Shown: positions 12,836 through 25,468, counted from the stretch's first letter. The stretch: DNA of 64,000 nt from Macrostomum hystrix (GCA_950097015.1 CATNEN010000030.1:4325001-4389000); one strand, 5' to 3'. The notes: generated from the sequence alone by a model not told the origin. Translations and numbers: made by a program.

Positions 12836-12944
12836 TGACGAGTTCTTGACGATCAAAAATTTGAGTGGAGGGTACAAACCTCAGCTGTCTGACGAGTTCT
12901 TGACGATCAAAAATTTGAGTGTAGGGTACAAACCTCAGCTGCTA
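12836..12944. repeat. Two-copy 54-bp direct repeat
   Basis: TGACGAGTTCTTGACGATCA begins at 12,836 and again at 12,890. The copies are nearly identical through GGGTACAAACCTCAGCTG. Confidence 0.85.
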
Positions 12945-14808
12945 CGAATAGTCTATCGTTCGGATTAGTTTATGGACTGTTCCATCATCCATCTGGGTCA
13001 CATTAGTTGCAGCTGAGACACACCTGAGACGCTGAGCAGATACAGAAGGTCGACAAAGTGCTTGCTTTCATCCGGCTAGCTCATCAGGACTCAGTTGGCG
13101 AGAGAACTGGCAGCTGGAGGACAGGAAATGGACAGAAATTCAAGCAGAAATACTGTACTCAAAATAGCATTCCTAATTAATCACACGCTACATAGCGATC
13201 TAAGTTAGGAAATGTTGTTCGAGCTGAGTCAGGATTCACCTACCTGAGTCTCCTCAATAGTACGGCCTAAATTAGCTGAATCCCATCGTTCCCTGCGGCT
13301 ACTAACCCCGCAATCACCCCAAGTTGTCTCACGCTCCGCCAATATCCTTATCTTATTTGCATTGTGTGAACAATTGCAAACCGTTGCAGAAATACAAGCT
13401 GATCTCCAATGCGCTCTAACAGCGACCAATGGCTCTGATGCGCACGAATAAAAATTACATAAATATTCATCCAAATTTTTGTTTATTTTTGCTAATTCAA
13501 ACCCGGCAAAAAGCATTATGCTCTTCGAAGCTTGTTTGAAACAAGATTTGCAACAAGAGTAGCAGGACCGTTATAGACTTTCTATCGTAGTACCTGATCA
13601 CGTGATCACGTTACGGGTGGCTGTGTCGATAATTGAGGTCCATGTCGGAAATCAATCGTCATTGGGTTATTAGAAGTGCCACCAATTATAGATAGTAGCA
13701 TAATTATCCAGTACGGTGAATGCTCAAGCCAAAAACCTTGTAAATTTGCTTACGGCCTATCATGCAGGCTATAGCAATGACATGTACGACTTTGTACTTT
13801 TGATCTTTTGTACCTTTGATCAACCCTTTGTTTGACATATGATTAGAAAACTCGTGGCTATGCTGTCGGTTGCAACTACAAAGCATGTTTCCGCTTTAGG
13901 ACTCAAGAACACGCGAACTCTGTTAAAATTAATTAAAACTGTACCGCCACTGACAGAAACATGGCTAATGGTTCGCATCAGTCGGGACAATTGAGTTGCA
14001 GAATAAATTCTGCGCATAAATTGAAATTCGCTGAGGAAAATGACGCTTTTAGAGGAGTGGAGATCCTGAGGTAAATGGTAGTACTGATGCTAATGACAAA
14101 GTAAAATACAAATAAAATACAAGGGCCAACTGAAATTTGCACCCAACAACTTTAAGACTCATTTGCTTTCTGTTCTTCAATGAAAAAAATTAATTCCATA
14201 ACAGGCCTTTTTTAACTAGGCCTTAGTTCTCAAATAACCGATCTAAACATAGCTCTTCTCGCATATTTATTTCAAAAGCTTATCATACTGAATCACCAAG
14301 TTGACCATCAGAAAATACCATTGTAGCTCGTAGTTTAAAAAAAGCGTGCGTGCTGCATAGAAATCTCGAATGAAAAAACTTCTGAAACTAGTGACGAAAC
14401 TCAGAAATGAATAAACACTTTATTCATGGTTGTACTATTTTAAATCGTCAAATAAATTCAACCAACGGAGCCTAACCCTAACCCTGGTCCGCGTAGGCAA
14501 AAAGCTGTACAAAAACAGATTCTACTCGCAGAATTTGGTAATAATTGTTTCGCTCAATCATTTTTGCATACTCAAAATGAATTTTCTGATAATAGCCTCA
14601 CAATTTGCAACAGTTTTTATTTTGCTAGCAATGCCTTCTTCTATTTAGAGTATGTAAAACTGGAGGCCTTTTACATTTATTTTATCTTTTACTGAGCTGA
14701 GCGCTGGAGTAGCCTGAAGCAGTAGTTTATGTGTACAGATAATTACCGCAAACTGTTATTGAGTCACCGAAGGGCATAGCTGTGCTCATTCGGCATTCGG
14801 TCATGCTT
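12945..14808. other. Spacer without recognisable gene
   Basis: Contains a perfect palindrome TGATCACGTGATCA at 13,595-13,608 and two telomere-like CCCTAA units at ~14,470-14,485. No coding exon recognised. Confidence 0.4.
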
Positions 14809-17800
14809 TCAGTCAATAGCCGTTTCGATCTCCTCCGTTCGGGATACCCTAAGTCCGTCGGTCAGCCCGACCGAATCGATGGCAGCTGCCGCATCGCCAG
14901 CATTCGCCTGACGAAGCAGTCTTCCAGCAACTCGACTTTTTGTTGCGGCAGCTGCTGCCGCAGAGGCAGCAGTTGAGCCTGGGCGACCAACTGGAGCAGA
15001 GCAGCAGCGAAGAAAGCTACGAAATTCTGTGCGGAAGCTGCGACAGGCCAGGTTGTAGATGACTGGATTCAAACAGTAGTTTAGGTAGAACAGCAGGCGC
15101 AGCAAGTCCAACGAGAGGTGGGTCAGGTAGCCCGCAGCCATCCTGAAGCAGGTGTCATTAGCTAGGCACAGAGCCAGGCTGCGAAGCGGCATAGTTGTGA
15201 AGAAGTACACGGCGGCCACGATCACGCTGAAGTACACGACCCTACGACGGTGCTTCAATGCACCGCTATTGGTTGCGCAACAAGTTTGCTGGCTGCGTCG
15301 AATCTGCTGCTGCTGCTGCTGCTCCTGGTGCTGGGATCCCATGCTGAAGTGGCTGCCAAGCCGAGAGGGCAGTGACAGTCTGAAGTCAGGGCATTCGAGC
15401 ATTGGATTGAAGTAAACAATACATAACAGAAATTCTTCAAGCCATGAAACATACTGTTGAAATTATCTAAATACGATTTCAAACCCATGCGGACAGAAGT
15501 CAGTTTTAAGTGAGTTAAAAACATCCAAGGACTTTGTTCGAAAAGTTGGGTGAATGGCAGAGCCGTTAACGCGCACCAAGGCCCCTGAGCTCGATTCCGC
15601 GGCGAGGCCACATTCGTGAGGGGCGCAGCCGCTTAGAGAATGTTTGGGGGCTTGTGCAATTTACGCCCTTATAGGCCAACCTCCAAGGCACAGTGAAAGT
15701 GTACACTGCCTGATGAGGAGAAAGTTAGGGCAGATGTACAGACCTATGGGAGCTTGTGCGTGCGTACGGTATCTGTGCGCGTGCGTGCTCAGCGAAATGG
15801 GAAGAATTGTCCTCTCGCTGGCCGCCGGTCTACTTTCACCAACTACTCACGACTTGAAGGTCGGGGGTTCGATTCCCGACTCCACTGGAACAATTTGTGT
15901 CCTTTAGCAAGACACTTAACTCAGCATTGCTTCAGTTCACCCAGCTGTTAAATGGGTACCAGCATCAGCTGGGATAATTGAAGGTGGGTGTGGCGTCCCC
16001 CCCAGTCCGTGGACTGAACAGCTGTACGCAGCCTTCAGATGCGCCGCGCGTCGAATCTGCTAGCTGCGGCTGTGCTGTCGGCTGCACAACTGACCCAAGT
16101 GGGGCAGGTGTAATCAATTATTATTATTATTATTAATTACTTTCACCAAGTGATTATCGTTACCCGCAGCTCTCCTGCAATTATTATTATTGGTAAAAAT
16201 AAGCCGGGTTCACATAGAAACAGATGAGCTAACCTGAGTGAAGAATTCCGCTGCTGCTGTGGCAGCGGCTGCAGTAGCTGCTGTTGCTGCTGTTGCTGCT
16301 GTTGCTGCTGTTGCTGCTGTTGCTGCTGTTGCTGCTGTTGCTGCCGTCCATCTCCTTGACTGTGCTTTCCGCGCAGATGCCGAAACGAGCGGACCAGTCG
16401 GCAGAAAATCAGGGCGTAGAGCACCGCTGTGACACCCAATGGCAGGAACAGCTCCGTTACGGTGTTCAGGACATAAAATGTACCTTGGCGCATCACATGC
16501 GGCACAAGGCTTTGATTGGACGCTGGGAGGTAACACATGTACAGAGTGATCTCTGTTTCTGGGACCACGCTGACGTCCAAGAAGGCAGTGCAAAAGAACG
16601 GCAGTGGAACTAATAGCGACAGGCACCACAGCAGGACCAGGGCGCCTGTGCGGAGTCCCTTTCTGGTCAATAGGACGGGCGCCTTCAGCGGATACCAAAC
16701 CACTATGAAGCGCTCTACAGCTACTAGAACAATACTGAGGCTGGACGCCATGGTGAACACGTGCTCCAGCCAGAAGCTCAGCTTGCCTTCAGGTCCATGC
16801 GGGTGTGGAGTATATGTTCGAATAGCTCAATTTGTGCACTAAGCCTTCATGCCCAATGTATATTTCGTTCAGATCAAGTGTCTCCGCCGTTCACAAGAAG
16901 TTGTTCCTGCACTTTGATTAACTTTTAGTTGGCCTATCAGTTCTCAAATATAATTGAGGGTCAACTGGAATCCGTCGGTTGATCGGCCTGGCTTGCACTT
17001 TACTGTTGGCAGTCCTTAGCGTCTCATAAAATAAGTTGCAGCAGTGAAGCCTGGGGCTGGATGATTGATTCGTATGCTTAATTTTCCTAATAGAGGTTGG
17101 CTTATCAGTCTGACATCAATTTCTGGCCGAATGGAGATAAGAAGATGTTATTAAAAACTTATATCAGCTCGAGATTTCCTGTCAATTGCTTGGCAGATAA
17201 ACTCCCCTGATTGATGTGATGTGACGGGTGGATTTTTTTGCGGAATGATGAAAAGACATTTTCAATTCTCGACCTTGGCCTACAATGCCTGCTGATCTCG
17301 ACCGAACTTATAGTTATTTTCAATTTCATTAAAATGGTTGATCGAATAGGTAATAAAAATTACTAAAGCTTACTAAGTATTGAGTACCTGCATGCCGTTC
17401 TATTGTTGATTTTAGCAGTCATTAATTAAAGCCCTTGATGGCACATTTTTTCGGACGCCGATAATTTTAACTAGCGAACGTAAATCCACTATTCTGAGCA
17501 GTCCTGTTCCTTTTCGTTTACGATGGAGAATTGACGAAGACGAGATGTCACAGAAAGCATACCTGTCAATTAATTTTTTATCCCAGATACTAGACTGGAT
17601 ATCCCTCTTCTACGTTCTCAGGAAGCTTCACTATCTGTGCTAGCAATGAGAATAAAACCCAAAACATATAACCTAATCCGGTGATGCACGCGTCTAAAAG
17701 TGCATTTACTTGAACCCGCAACACTTACAGACTATTTCCGGTTTGTAAACAGTCCTGAGGTCCACTAGAATGCCGTGGGGCACACACACCGCTAGCGACA

Positions 17801-18011
17801 GTGTGTCCGCAATGGCTAAGTTTACCATAAGTGCATTGACTCGCGTGTGCAGCTGCCGACTGCTGAATATAACTGCCATCACCAACAAGTTTCCGGTGAG
17901 ACCGAATGCCATGATTGCCAACTTTGTGGCAAATAAACAGATGCCGTAGATGTCTAATGCTCCATTGAATATGCTTGTTATGTTTTCCCTAATTGTGCCA
18001 TTCAGCAACAT
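14809..18011 (-). CDS. Class A GPCR, peptide-type, with polyQ third intracellular loop
   Basis: Three minus-strand exons with matching phases: 18011-17729, 16786-16234 and 15379-14809, giving 468 aa. The first donor is GTAAGT. The first junction rebuilds the conserved TM3 cysteine (T|GC), giving IVCKLSFWLEHVFTM; the second joins CTCAG|A as arginine. N-terminal NGT and NIT glycosylation sites precede TM1 (GLTGNLLVMAVIF). TM2 has NLAIADTLSL; TM3 ends VAVERFIVVWYPL (ERF for DRY); extracellular loop 2 has its Cys (LYMCYLP); TM6 has a TTMP proline; TM7 has LNPVIY. Loop 3 carries about 22 Gln encoded by (CAACAG)n, followed by a basic linker. The C-terminal tail is Ala/Ser-rich with Cys (FLRCCS) suitable for palmitoylation. 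Intron 2 contains a SINE. Resembles neuropeptide or amine receptors; ligand unknown. Confidence 0.88.
15810..16137 (+). mobile_element. tRNA-derived SINE (copy B), nearly full length
   Basis: Lies inside intron 2 of the minus-strand receptor gene, antisense to it. The B box GGTTCGATTCC is intact at ~15,868. It is followed by AGCAAGACACTTAACTCAGC, CATTGCTTCAGTTCACCCAG, a GTCCGTGGACTGAACAG block, the conserved tail GCTGTGCTGTCGGCTGCACA and an (ATT)n 3' end. The 5' tRNA-like part is diverged and the A box is not clear. Confidence 0.85.
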
Positions 18012-18184
18012 TTTGACAATTTAAACAGGATGACTGAGAAGCTAAAGTTAAATAAGGAATTATCTGCTGCCTTGTGGACTGGAACCTTGCCTATATATTC
18101 TTTGAAACTGGCTGGGAGGGTGCTTCCCCAGCGATTTCTGATTGGCTGAGCCGTGCAAATACTTTAATTGATTTCAAACTCGGT

Positions 18185-18456
18185 AGATACAGGCTGAAGC
18201 TCAGGACCCACTGTGGAGTGACTATCCTGTGCGGTGGGAACTACAGACTGAAGCTCAGGAGCTAATGTGGAGTGACTATCCTGTGCGGTGGGAACTACAG
18301 ACTGAAGCTCAGGAGCTAATGTGGAGTGACTATCCTCTGCGGTGGGAACTACAGACTGAAGCTCAGGAGCTAATGTGGAGTGACTATCCTCTGCGGTGGG
18401 AACTACAGACTGAAGCTCAGGAGCTAATGTGGAGTGACTATCCTGTGTGGTGGGAA
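18185..18456. repeat. 54-bp tandem repeat, about 4.7 copies
   Basis: The unit contains ACAGACTGAAGCTCAGGAGC followed by TAATGTGGAGTGACTATCCT and a GTGGGAA linker. It is open on + (WELQTEAQELMWSDYP-type repeat) because 54 is divisible by 3. It begins about 170 bp upstream of the minus-strand receptor start, so it could lie in that gene's promoter region. Confidence 0.92.
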
Positions 18457-21400
18457 CACTCGGTCATTTTGTTTGGCTTCCGAATTCGCGAATGTGGCGC
18501 TGTCTGTATAGGTTGGGTCGTCAATCTACTCCATCTAAAAGGACAGCCAACGATGCACGATGATCATGACCCTAACGAATTCTGGATTCAATAGCTTTAT
18601 GACCAGCAGTTTGTTTAAACAATTCAGGTCTGACACACCAGAAATGCAGTAAAGCATGCGGAGATGGGGTTGGGGACGAATGATAGGAGGAAACAATTTA
18701 TTTTTACTCGGAACAAACCGAGACGGCAAAAAAGCTTGTCTAGGAATTCACCTAATTCGGGTCCCCTTAAAATTCGATAGTTAGGCCTTTCTGTCCCAGG
18801 TGCGTTAGAACACGTTTCTGTAAACAAGCGCAGGCAATCATTCAAATCCAATATTGACCTGCCTTGGGTATCTGAGTGAAATTGCCATTATTGAGCCTCA
18901 TTAAAAGACTGAGTATAGAACCCAGGTGCTGACAGAGCTTCACTCACTCACTTCATCAGTGACTATCTCTCACTTCTGTTTGACTGTTCTTTTAAAATGC
19001 CGGCACTTCACTTAATTGGTGGCATATCTCAGGGGTCCCCAGGCTGGAGAGGACAGAAGAAAATGCGAGGATGTTATGGACCTACTTTCCTGTTTATTGT
19101 TTTTCTGGGACGCATTATTAAACTGGTCTCAGTGGCACAAGCGCGTTTTAAATACATGAGTCTGGCACAAGTGCCTGAGCCCGTCTTCGGTCTCAGTCGT
19201 TAGTCTATAGCAGTGCGCTTTTGTCTCAGGCAAAAAACACACGTGCGGGATCATCTATGCGCGCTTATTCAGCTCTCCCGTTGTCCTTCTCGTGACACGC
19301 GTGACTCATCCAGGGTCCAGGATCCAGGGAGCCGATTATTGTGGAAAATGTTTCTATTCGAAATTATTTTTTTCGCACTTGGACTTATCAATAATTAGAA
19401 TGGCGTGCATTTCCCTAGCGACCCAAGAATTGTTCATGTCTCTTGGCTCAGTTTTCGGGAGATGTTTTGCAGCCACTTCAGTTGAAAACGAAAATTTCAT
19501 GGCGATACATCGAAATTCATGGATAATGTCGTGACATGAGACCGCCAATTTTCTCCGCTCTCATGAGAAAGGGAACTTTCATTGGCTCGAATGCAACCTC
19601 AATGAGGGTATTGTCACTTAAAGTGGCTGCTTATCGTCCCGATGACTATGAGTCAGCATTCTGCAAATATATGGTACTATTTTGGCTTTTTTGAACTACC
19701 GTCGCATGCAGTTCAAGCCATTTAAAGCCACCTCTCCCAAACTATACTCGTGGTATGGTTTGTGATAAATGGGCAAACGAACGTTGCCTGTTTGTAGCGC
19801 CTTTTTGTTTGATGAAATTCACAATCGAAAAGGAGGTCCAAAGCAGTGCCAAATGCGAGCTCTTGGATTGAGTTATTTGATCCTTTTGATTTTTATTAAA
19901 TATTTAGTGAAGCTAAGCAGCGGCTGTATTACCGTGCTGTTCTGACAGAATGGACGGGAGTGCATGAGATGACTATGAAAATGACTATGACTATGACTCT
20001 TTTTTTCATATTCGCGATACATAAAGTCTCAACAAAAAACGCAATTATGGGTTGAAGACTGAAAACTATACCGAAGACTATACCCGACTGTGCCTACTTC
20101 TAAGTATAGTACAGTAGAAAAACTTTTCTCGACTCAAGTTGGCAAATTGATTTATAATTTAAAGTCCATGATGACTGGCATCTTGCAATTCGGAACCTTT
20201 CTCGACACCGGAATGTGGTCTTTATCCCAGAAAACTGCTCAGCACTTAAAGCGTTTTCCAGAACGTGATGCCCGCCATCTGTTCCAGCCCCAGATGCGCC
20301 AGAGGGTCATCCCTGAGCGGCATGAACTTTTTTTCATGCCGACAGCCGGGAGGCCCTCTTAGTTCTCGACTGCACCACTACGAGCGTATTAAAAACCAGC
20401 TGGCAAAAGGCAGCCAGCTCCCGGCCCAGGCCCACGGGCACCCATCGTGAACTCTTTCATCAACGAAAAATTTAGCAAAAAAGTGAGTTGCTAAATGGAA
20501 AATATATCGAATATGAGATGGATCAACACCCCAGGAACTTTTGTCAGTCTGGTGCCCAATCAATCGCCCAGACGCTAAAGCTTCTCAAGCTAAACCGCTG
20601 ATACCTCTGAGCTGTCAGCGCTCCCTTCTTAAGGTTCTGATTCTTCCGTCGCCGCTGCCTCCGAGGCTAATAATCAAGCAAGCTGCGTCCTTTTTGCCAA
20701 GCCGCTAGTGAAAGTAAGGAAAAAATCTGCCGCTGCCATTGCAGGCCATAGACCATCCCGCTACTTGCCTTGTGCCTAAGTGACGCTGGAAGAGCCTATT
20801 TCTTCTTCACCGCTGGTGCGGAGCAGTGAGATGAATGCGAGACCGATGGCTCCATCTGAGCGACACCACCTCATCTGATGTCTGGTTGCCAAGGGCTCGA
20901 TGAATGGGCGGTCATCTCCGTCTCCCCGCTGTAATTCGTTCAGGTGGATGCATCCCGAAGCTAAGTCAAGTAAGACAAAACCCTTGGAAACCTACCCGGT
21001 CCTAATTTTCTTCCCCGCAACCCACGCAAGCGCAGCTTAGTTTCATGTTACATATCCTTGAATAGAATAAAATCTTTTTGCTTTATGTAACTACTGTGTA
21101 GTTTTATTATCGAGTATTTCCATGTCAGGATTACAAGTACCTATTGCACTTAGATTTCCAGATTGCGATCTGAGTACGAGCGTGAAGCACTCACTGCTAG
21201 CGGATGCAATGAAAGCGATGGCGAAAAGCTAAAGCTAAATTGCACGTTTACTTCACGGCATGATTAATGATCATGGACTCATCAATAACCTCTTGATGTG
21301 TCCACAGTCTCGTCAAGGCCCTCGCTACTTAGCTGCGCACCGCTCCATCTGTGTAGGAGAAATTCTCACCCCTGTGATCTATTCCAGTGCTCTACCTCTT

Positions 21401-21719
21401 ACGCTCTGATCCTGGACTTTCGCAAAACACTTACGCCACTTCAACACGAGCTGGCCAGCCACTTCAGTGCTCTAATCATTCGAAAAAAATTACGCTTCCC
21501 GACTTTTTGAAGTGCTTTCTTCGTTTTGGTATCACAAAATGCAGCCCCGTCTTCTGCCTGTCAGTCAATCTCGTGCGCTGATTGGTTGATAGATCATCTG
21601 ACACGAGAGGGCGCCTGTAATTTATTGCTGGATTAAAGGAGTTGCTTTCAGAGCGACTGTAAATTAATCTATTGCAATCCAACAACCGAGCAGGGAGCAC
21701 CTGCTCCGAATTCTTAGGA
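18457..21719. other. 3.3-kb spacer without recognisable gene
   Basis: Mixed composition. The 20,240-21,050 part is more GC-rich and interrupted by stops in all frames; it may be an old element or pseudogene, but nothing is recognisable. Confidence 0.4.
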
Positions 21720-22793
21720 ATGTGTCCGGGCATCACCATGACAACACAGCTTAGCCTGGAAGCCCTGCTGGCACTACAGGCGCTGCTTTGGATCGCATTC
21801 GTAGTCTCACTTGCCATCAACGGCGGCGTCGCCCTTCTCCTGTACCAGCGGCGCACTAATTTCCGCGGCTCCAGCGGTCTCCGGTTGCAGAGCCTGGCAC
21901 TGGCGAACCTGTTGCTGGGCTGCGCAGCTATCAGCACCGATGCTCTCTCTTTGGCAAACCCACATCTGCCTCAGTCTCCTGTCTTCTGCAAGGTCTCCCA
22001 GTTCCTGGAGTCGCTGGCGCTGGTTGCAAAGGGTTGGACACTAGCGGTCATCGGATTGGCCAGAGCGGCAAGTAGCACAGCTCCAGGAGGCGGCGGGGTT
22101 GGAATTTCCCGGGCAGCTGTGGTAGAAACGGCTTTGCTTTGGACCCTGGCAGCCATCTACTCCAGCCGCTGGTTGGTGCTCGGGAACCCGATCTCAGTTG
22201 GAGCCCCAGCAATGAATTCCAGTAACACTGCTGAGGGCATAGTCATGTGTGACATGATTAGCGATCCAATGGGCAGAGCCGCTGCGGCCATCGCAGATGC
22301 TCTGGTTGAATTTGGCTGCCCCCTGACTGTCGCCGGAGCCGCTTACGCAGCCATCGTTTGGCGGCTAAGACAGTCTGCTAGACGTCTGCGCATATCCGGA
22401 ATTTCCAGCGGAACCGCCAATGCCAGCCGAACTGGAGCCAGTTCAATGGATTCGACCACAAGCAGAGTGGCTCGAGCTGCGGCACTCCTGCTGTTGCAGT
22501 TCTCTGCTGCCGCGCTGCCCTACCAGACCTTGCGCCTGCTGGGCCGAGCCACCGCTAGCGGCACCGATCCCGTGGTTTTAGAGGCCGCTCGCGTGCCAAT
22601 GCTGCTCGATGCCTGCGCCTGCGTTCTCGTCTATGCGCTAAGTGTGCGCCAGGTGCGCGATCAGCTGACGGCTGCGTTGCCCAGACCATGCCGCAACGCC
22701 TGCAACGCCGTCAGTTGCTGCAGGCCGTGTGTGAAAGCCAGGGTTGCTCCGGCAGCTGCTGCACCGAAGACTGGAGGCAGCGGCGCCAACTGA
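21720..22793 (+). CDS. Divergent single-exon class A GPCR-like receptor
   Basis: Intronless frame of 357 aa from ATG 21720; an in-frame ATG at 21738 has the better context (ACCATGA). Seven hydrophobic segments are visible: TM1 (VVSLAINGGVALLLY), TM2 (LQSLALANLLLGCAA), a TM3 beginning with Cys (VFCKVSQFLE), TM4 with Trp (ALLWTLAAIY), an extracellular-loop-2 Cys (IVMCDM), TM5 (CPLTVAGAAYAAIVW), TM6 with Pro (AAALPYQTLRLLG) and TM7 (LLDACACVLVYAL). The two signature motifs are altered: TM3 ends IGLARAAS rather than DRY, and TM7 has CVLVY rather than NPxxY. The tail is Cys-rich (CRNACNAVSCCRPC), suitable for palmitoylation. Codon use is GC-rich and Ala-rich, like the other genes here. Subfamily and ligand unknown. 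Confidence 0.75.
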   Translation: MCPGITMTTQLSLEALLALQALLWIAFVVSLAINGGVALLLYQRRTNFRGSSGLRLQSLALANLLLGCAAISTDALSLANPHLPQSPVFCKVSQFLESLALVAKGWTLAVIGLARAASSTAPGGGGVGISRAAVVETALLWTLAAIYSSRWLVLGNPISVGAPAMNSSNTAEGIVMCDMISDPMGRAAAAIADALVEFGCPLTVAGAAYAAIVWRLRQSARRLRISGISSGTANASRTGASSMDSTTSRVARAAALLLLQFSAAALPYQTLRLLGRATASGTDPVVLEAARVPMLLDACACVLVYALSVRQVRDQLTAALPRPCRNACNAVSCCRPCVKARVAPAAAAPKTGGSGAN

Positions 22794-25300
22794 TTAGCAT
22801 TTAACATTCCTATGACATTCTATTGTGATGCTCATTGTCCAATTCTGCAGTCTTTTTTAGTTCTTTATTACTTTTAAAAGTGAAAATTAATAATCAACCT
22901 ATTTAAGTTGCGTTAATAATCGGTAAAAAACCGCTTGAATCATTGCTTTGTCGAGTCATGCTTCTGTGAGAAAGTGCTGTTTGTTTACCTAAACTACTTT
23001 TTAATCATGTCTGTCAGTTTCACTCTGGGCGCATGACCTTACTTGCGATCTAGAGCCCATGGAGATGAAGGAGACGAAGTTCGTCTATCCTCTTGTACTT
23101 GTACTTGTACTTGTACTTGTACTTGTACAAGCTAAGCATGCTTGCTGTGTTGCGATGCATCTGACCCGCCTAGAGAGTGTATTTGTATAGGTGCATATGC
23201 TTTATCCCGATTATGAGCTTAGGGGCAGGTAGTATACAGGCTCCAGTTACCTGGGAAGCTTAGCCCCCTAATCTGCTTCGGGGTCGCAGTTCTAACACAT
23301 TGCGTCGCACGGCGCAAAAATCATTTGCAGATTTTTACCTGATGTAATGCGTTGCTTTTATATTTCAAGAAGAAATAAAAAAATTGTTTAAAATGCAGCC
23401 GCCGAATGTTTTTGCCGTGTCCACACAAAGGATAATTTCTTCAGTCAATTTGTTATTTAATTTGCGCGAAATAAACTGAATTCTTTTGCCACCGGTGCCT
23501 CTCCGCCGATCGTATTTCCTCCAGATTTCGTGCTTAATCAGATGTGGACGCCAAACAGGAATTCAGCTCTAGGTCTCGCTACGGCTTACCAATACTAAGG
23601 CATGGGATTTCACATTCTCCGGATGAATAATCCTTTCCCGTTGCTTCTTTGTGCAGTCATTGGCGCATAAACGGATGCCGAAATTATACCGGCGGAGTTA
23701 TGAAAAACTAGATTTGCTTCTGATACTCTGGACTGGGAGTATCCAATCGCACATAGTCTTTCATATGTTGGCCACATCACTAGCTTAGTGACGCAGCAGA
23801 TGCTGCCGCATCCTCCCTCAGGATTTTACTAATCCCTATATGCTTATGCCTCTGAAACTGTAGTTCCAATTGCACCGCTCAATAGAAAATAGCTCGCATG
23901 GTTAGATTGTCACCAAAGCTATTAATTGGGCTCGCCAGTCAAAAGTTATCTGTCGACTCAGAACTGAAAGAATAATACAATTATAATAATGATAATAATA
24001 ATAGTAATGATAATAATTATAATAGTAGTAATAATAATAATAAGAATAACAACAATAATAATAATCGCAGGACGCGAGCCACACAGCCCAAAAAGCGACT
24101 GCGCCAGATGGCACGCCGATTGGCAAGGCGCTCTGTGGAACTGAAACCGTGAAACGTCTACCAGCAGGACGTCTTGCAGCGGTTACTGGCTGTAGTTCTC
24201 GCTGGTGGCCGCAGATTATTTGTAGCCGTTGATAAAGGGCTTTGTTGGTGATGGTCGTTGCGGCTTCACGGCCGTGGTGGAGGTCGAAGGCCGCTCGCAG
24301 CCTGCCCGCATGTGTGGCGTTGAGCTGCTTTTATAATGAGGCCGTCAAGGTTCATGTCTCAGAGCTCAGCAAAACCACTCGGACAGAGCGCCTGAAAGAA
24401 AAAATTATTCATTTATTAATAATTGTGTTACTATTATCAAACAATGCATTAGAAATAGCCTATGGTTTTCTCGCACTTTTCTTTGTAGCATATCTACCTA
24501 GCAGTCCAACGGAGCTTTGGAATTAAGTTTGCTCGTAAATTGAAGACTTGCCTTCTCGTTTATAGCTTCAGTTTAGCAAGATTGACGTGGAGAGCAGTAA
24601 AAAAGCGAAAACTGTTGATAAGACAAACATTTGCTCAAAATGGCTGTTTTCGCTGCCTCTATAAATCAGGCTTCTGGGCGGTGCTGTTGAGGTGGTCCTG
24701 CGAATTTCACAAGCCCCGCTGCAGAAACACGCAAATGTCCTGGGAAAAATGTTGAACAGCCCAGCAATGAGTTATCAGCCGCCTCAAGGGTATCATAATA
24801 ATAGCAGAGCTTTGCTTAGCAAAGTGTTTTATTTCCGTTTCAAAGTGGACAGGCAGGCAGTTGGGCGGCGTTACCACCAATGTTACAACCATTTTGTCCG
24901 CAAAAAGTTAAGCAGACTCTGTCTCTCTGCATTGGAGTGGTCCTCCTTTATGTTCGGAGCCCAGAAATGAAAAGCGCGAATACCGCCAGCCACCTCCACC
25001 TGCGGCAGCTCTGTGGGCGGCACTGCGGTCAGATCGGCAGTCGTAAAAGTGATTGCTTTTTACAGCTCCCGTGCGCGCGTGTTTGTGTGCGCGTCCACCG
25101 CCGCCTCTGGGAGGGGCCGTAAAGATAATAAAAAGCTTGCGGTGGGTTGCGCTCGGTGGAGGTGCCGGCGCTGGCGCTGGCTTCAATAAAGCCTCCTCCT
25201 GAAGCGAAAAAAATTCCTAAACTGGTGGAAGCATCGACAGGGACAGAAGAGACCCCAATTCGTGTCACCTATATCCCATTGAAGTCGAGATATGCAAAGG
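22794..25300. other. Spacer and probable upstream region of the zinc-finger gene
   Basis: Holds a (CTTGTA)n run at ~23,093-23,129 and an (AAT)n-like tract at ~23,970-24,064. From ~24,950 the DNA is GC-rich. At 25,297 there is a strong donor-like sequence (GCAAAG|gtgagt) that would pair with the acceptor at 25,362, suggesting a non-coding 5' exon of the downstream gene. No other gene recognised. Confidence 0.45.
23093..23129. repeat. (CTTGTA)n microsatellite
   Basis: Six consecutive perfect CTTGTA hexamers. Confidence 0.9.
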
Positions 25301-25468
25301 TGAGTTTTCCTCGGTAAATGATAAACAGGATCAGCTCTGTTTATACATTTTTCTGTCACAGCAATTTCCTTCGAAAATCGCAGTTCAAAGAATGGCTGCA
25401 GTCAGCAGCAACTTTGGCAGCATCTTTGGGGATGCCAGGCCGTGGCAAACGCTCGCCGCCATTCTCTG

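Noticed and set aside
14470-14486. Telomere (CCCTAA repeats)
   Set aside because: Only about two units, inside ordinary spacer DNA; not a telomere.
15860-15880. tRNA gene suggested by GGTTCGATTCC (also at 43.4, 45.6 and 63.3 kb)
   Set aside because: No cloverleaf; all are B boxes of a SINE family with a shared non-tRNA body and tail.
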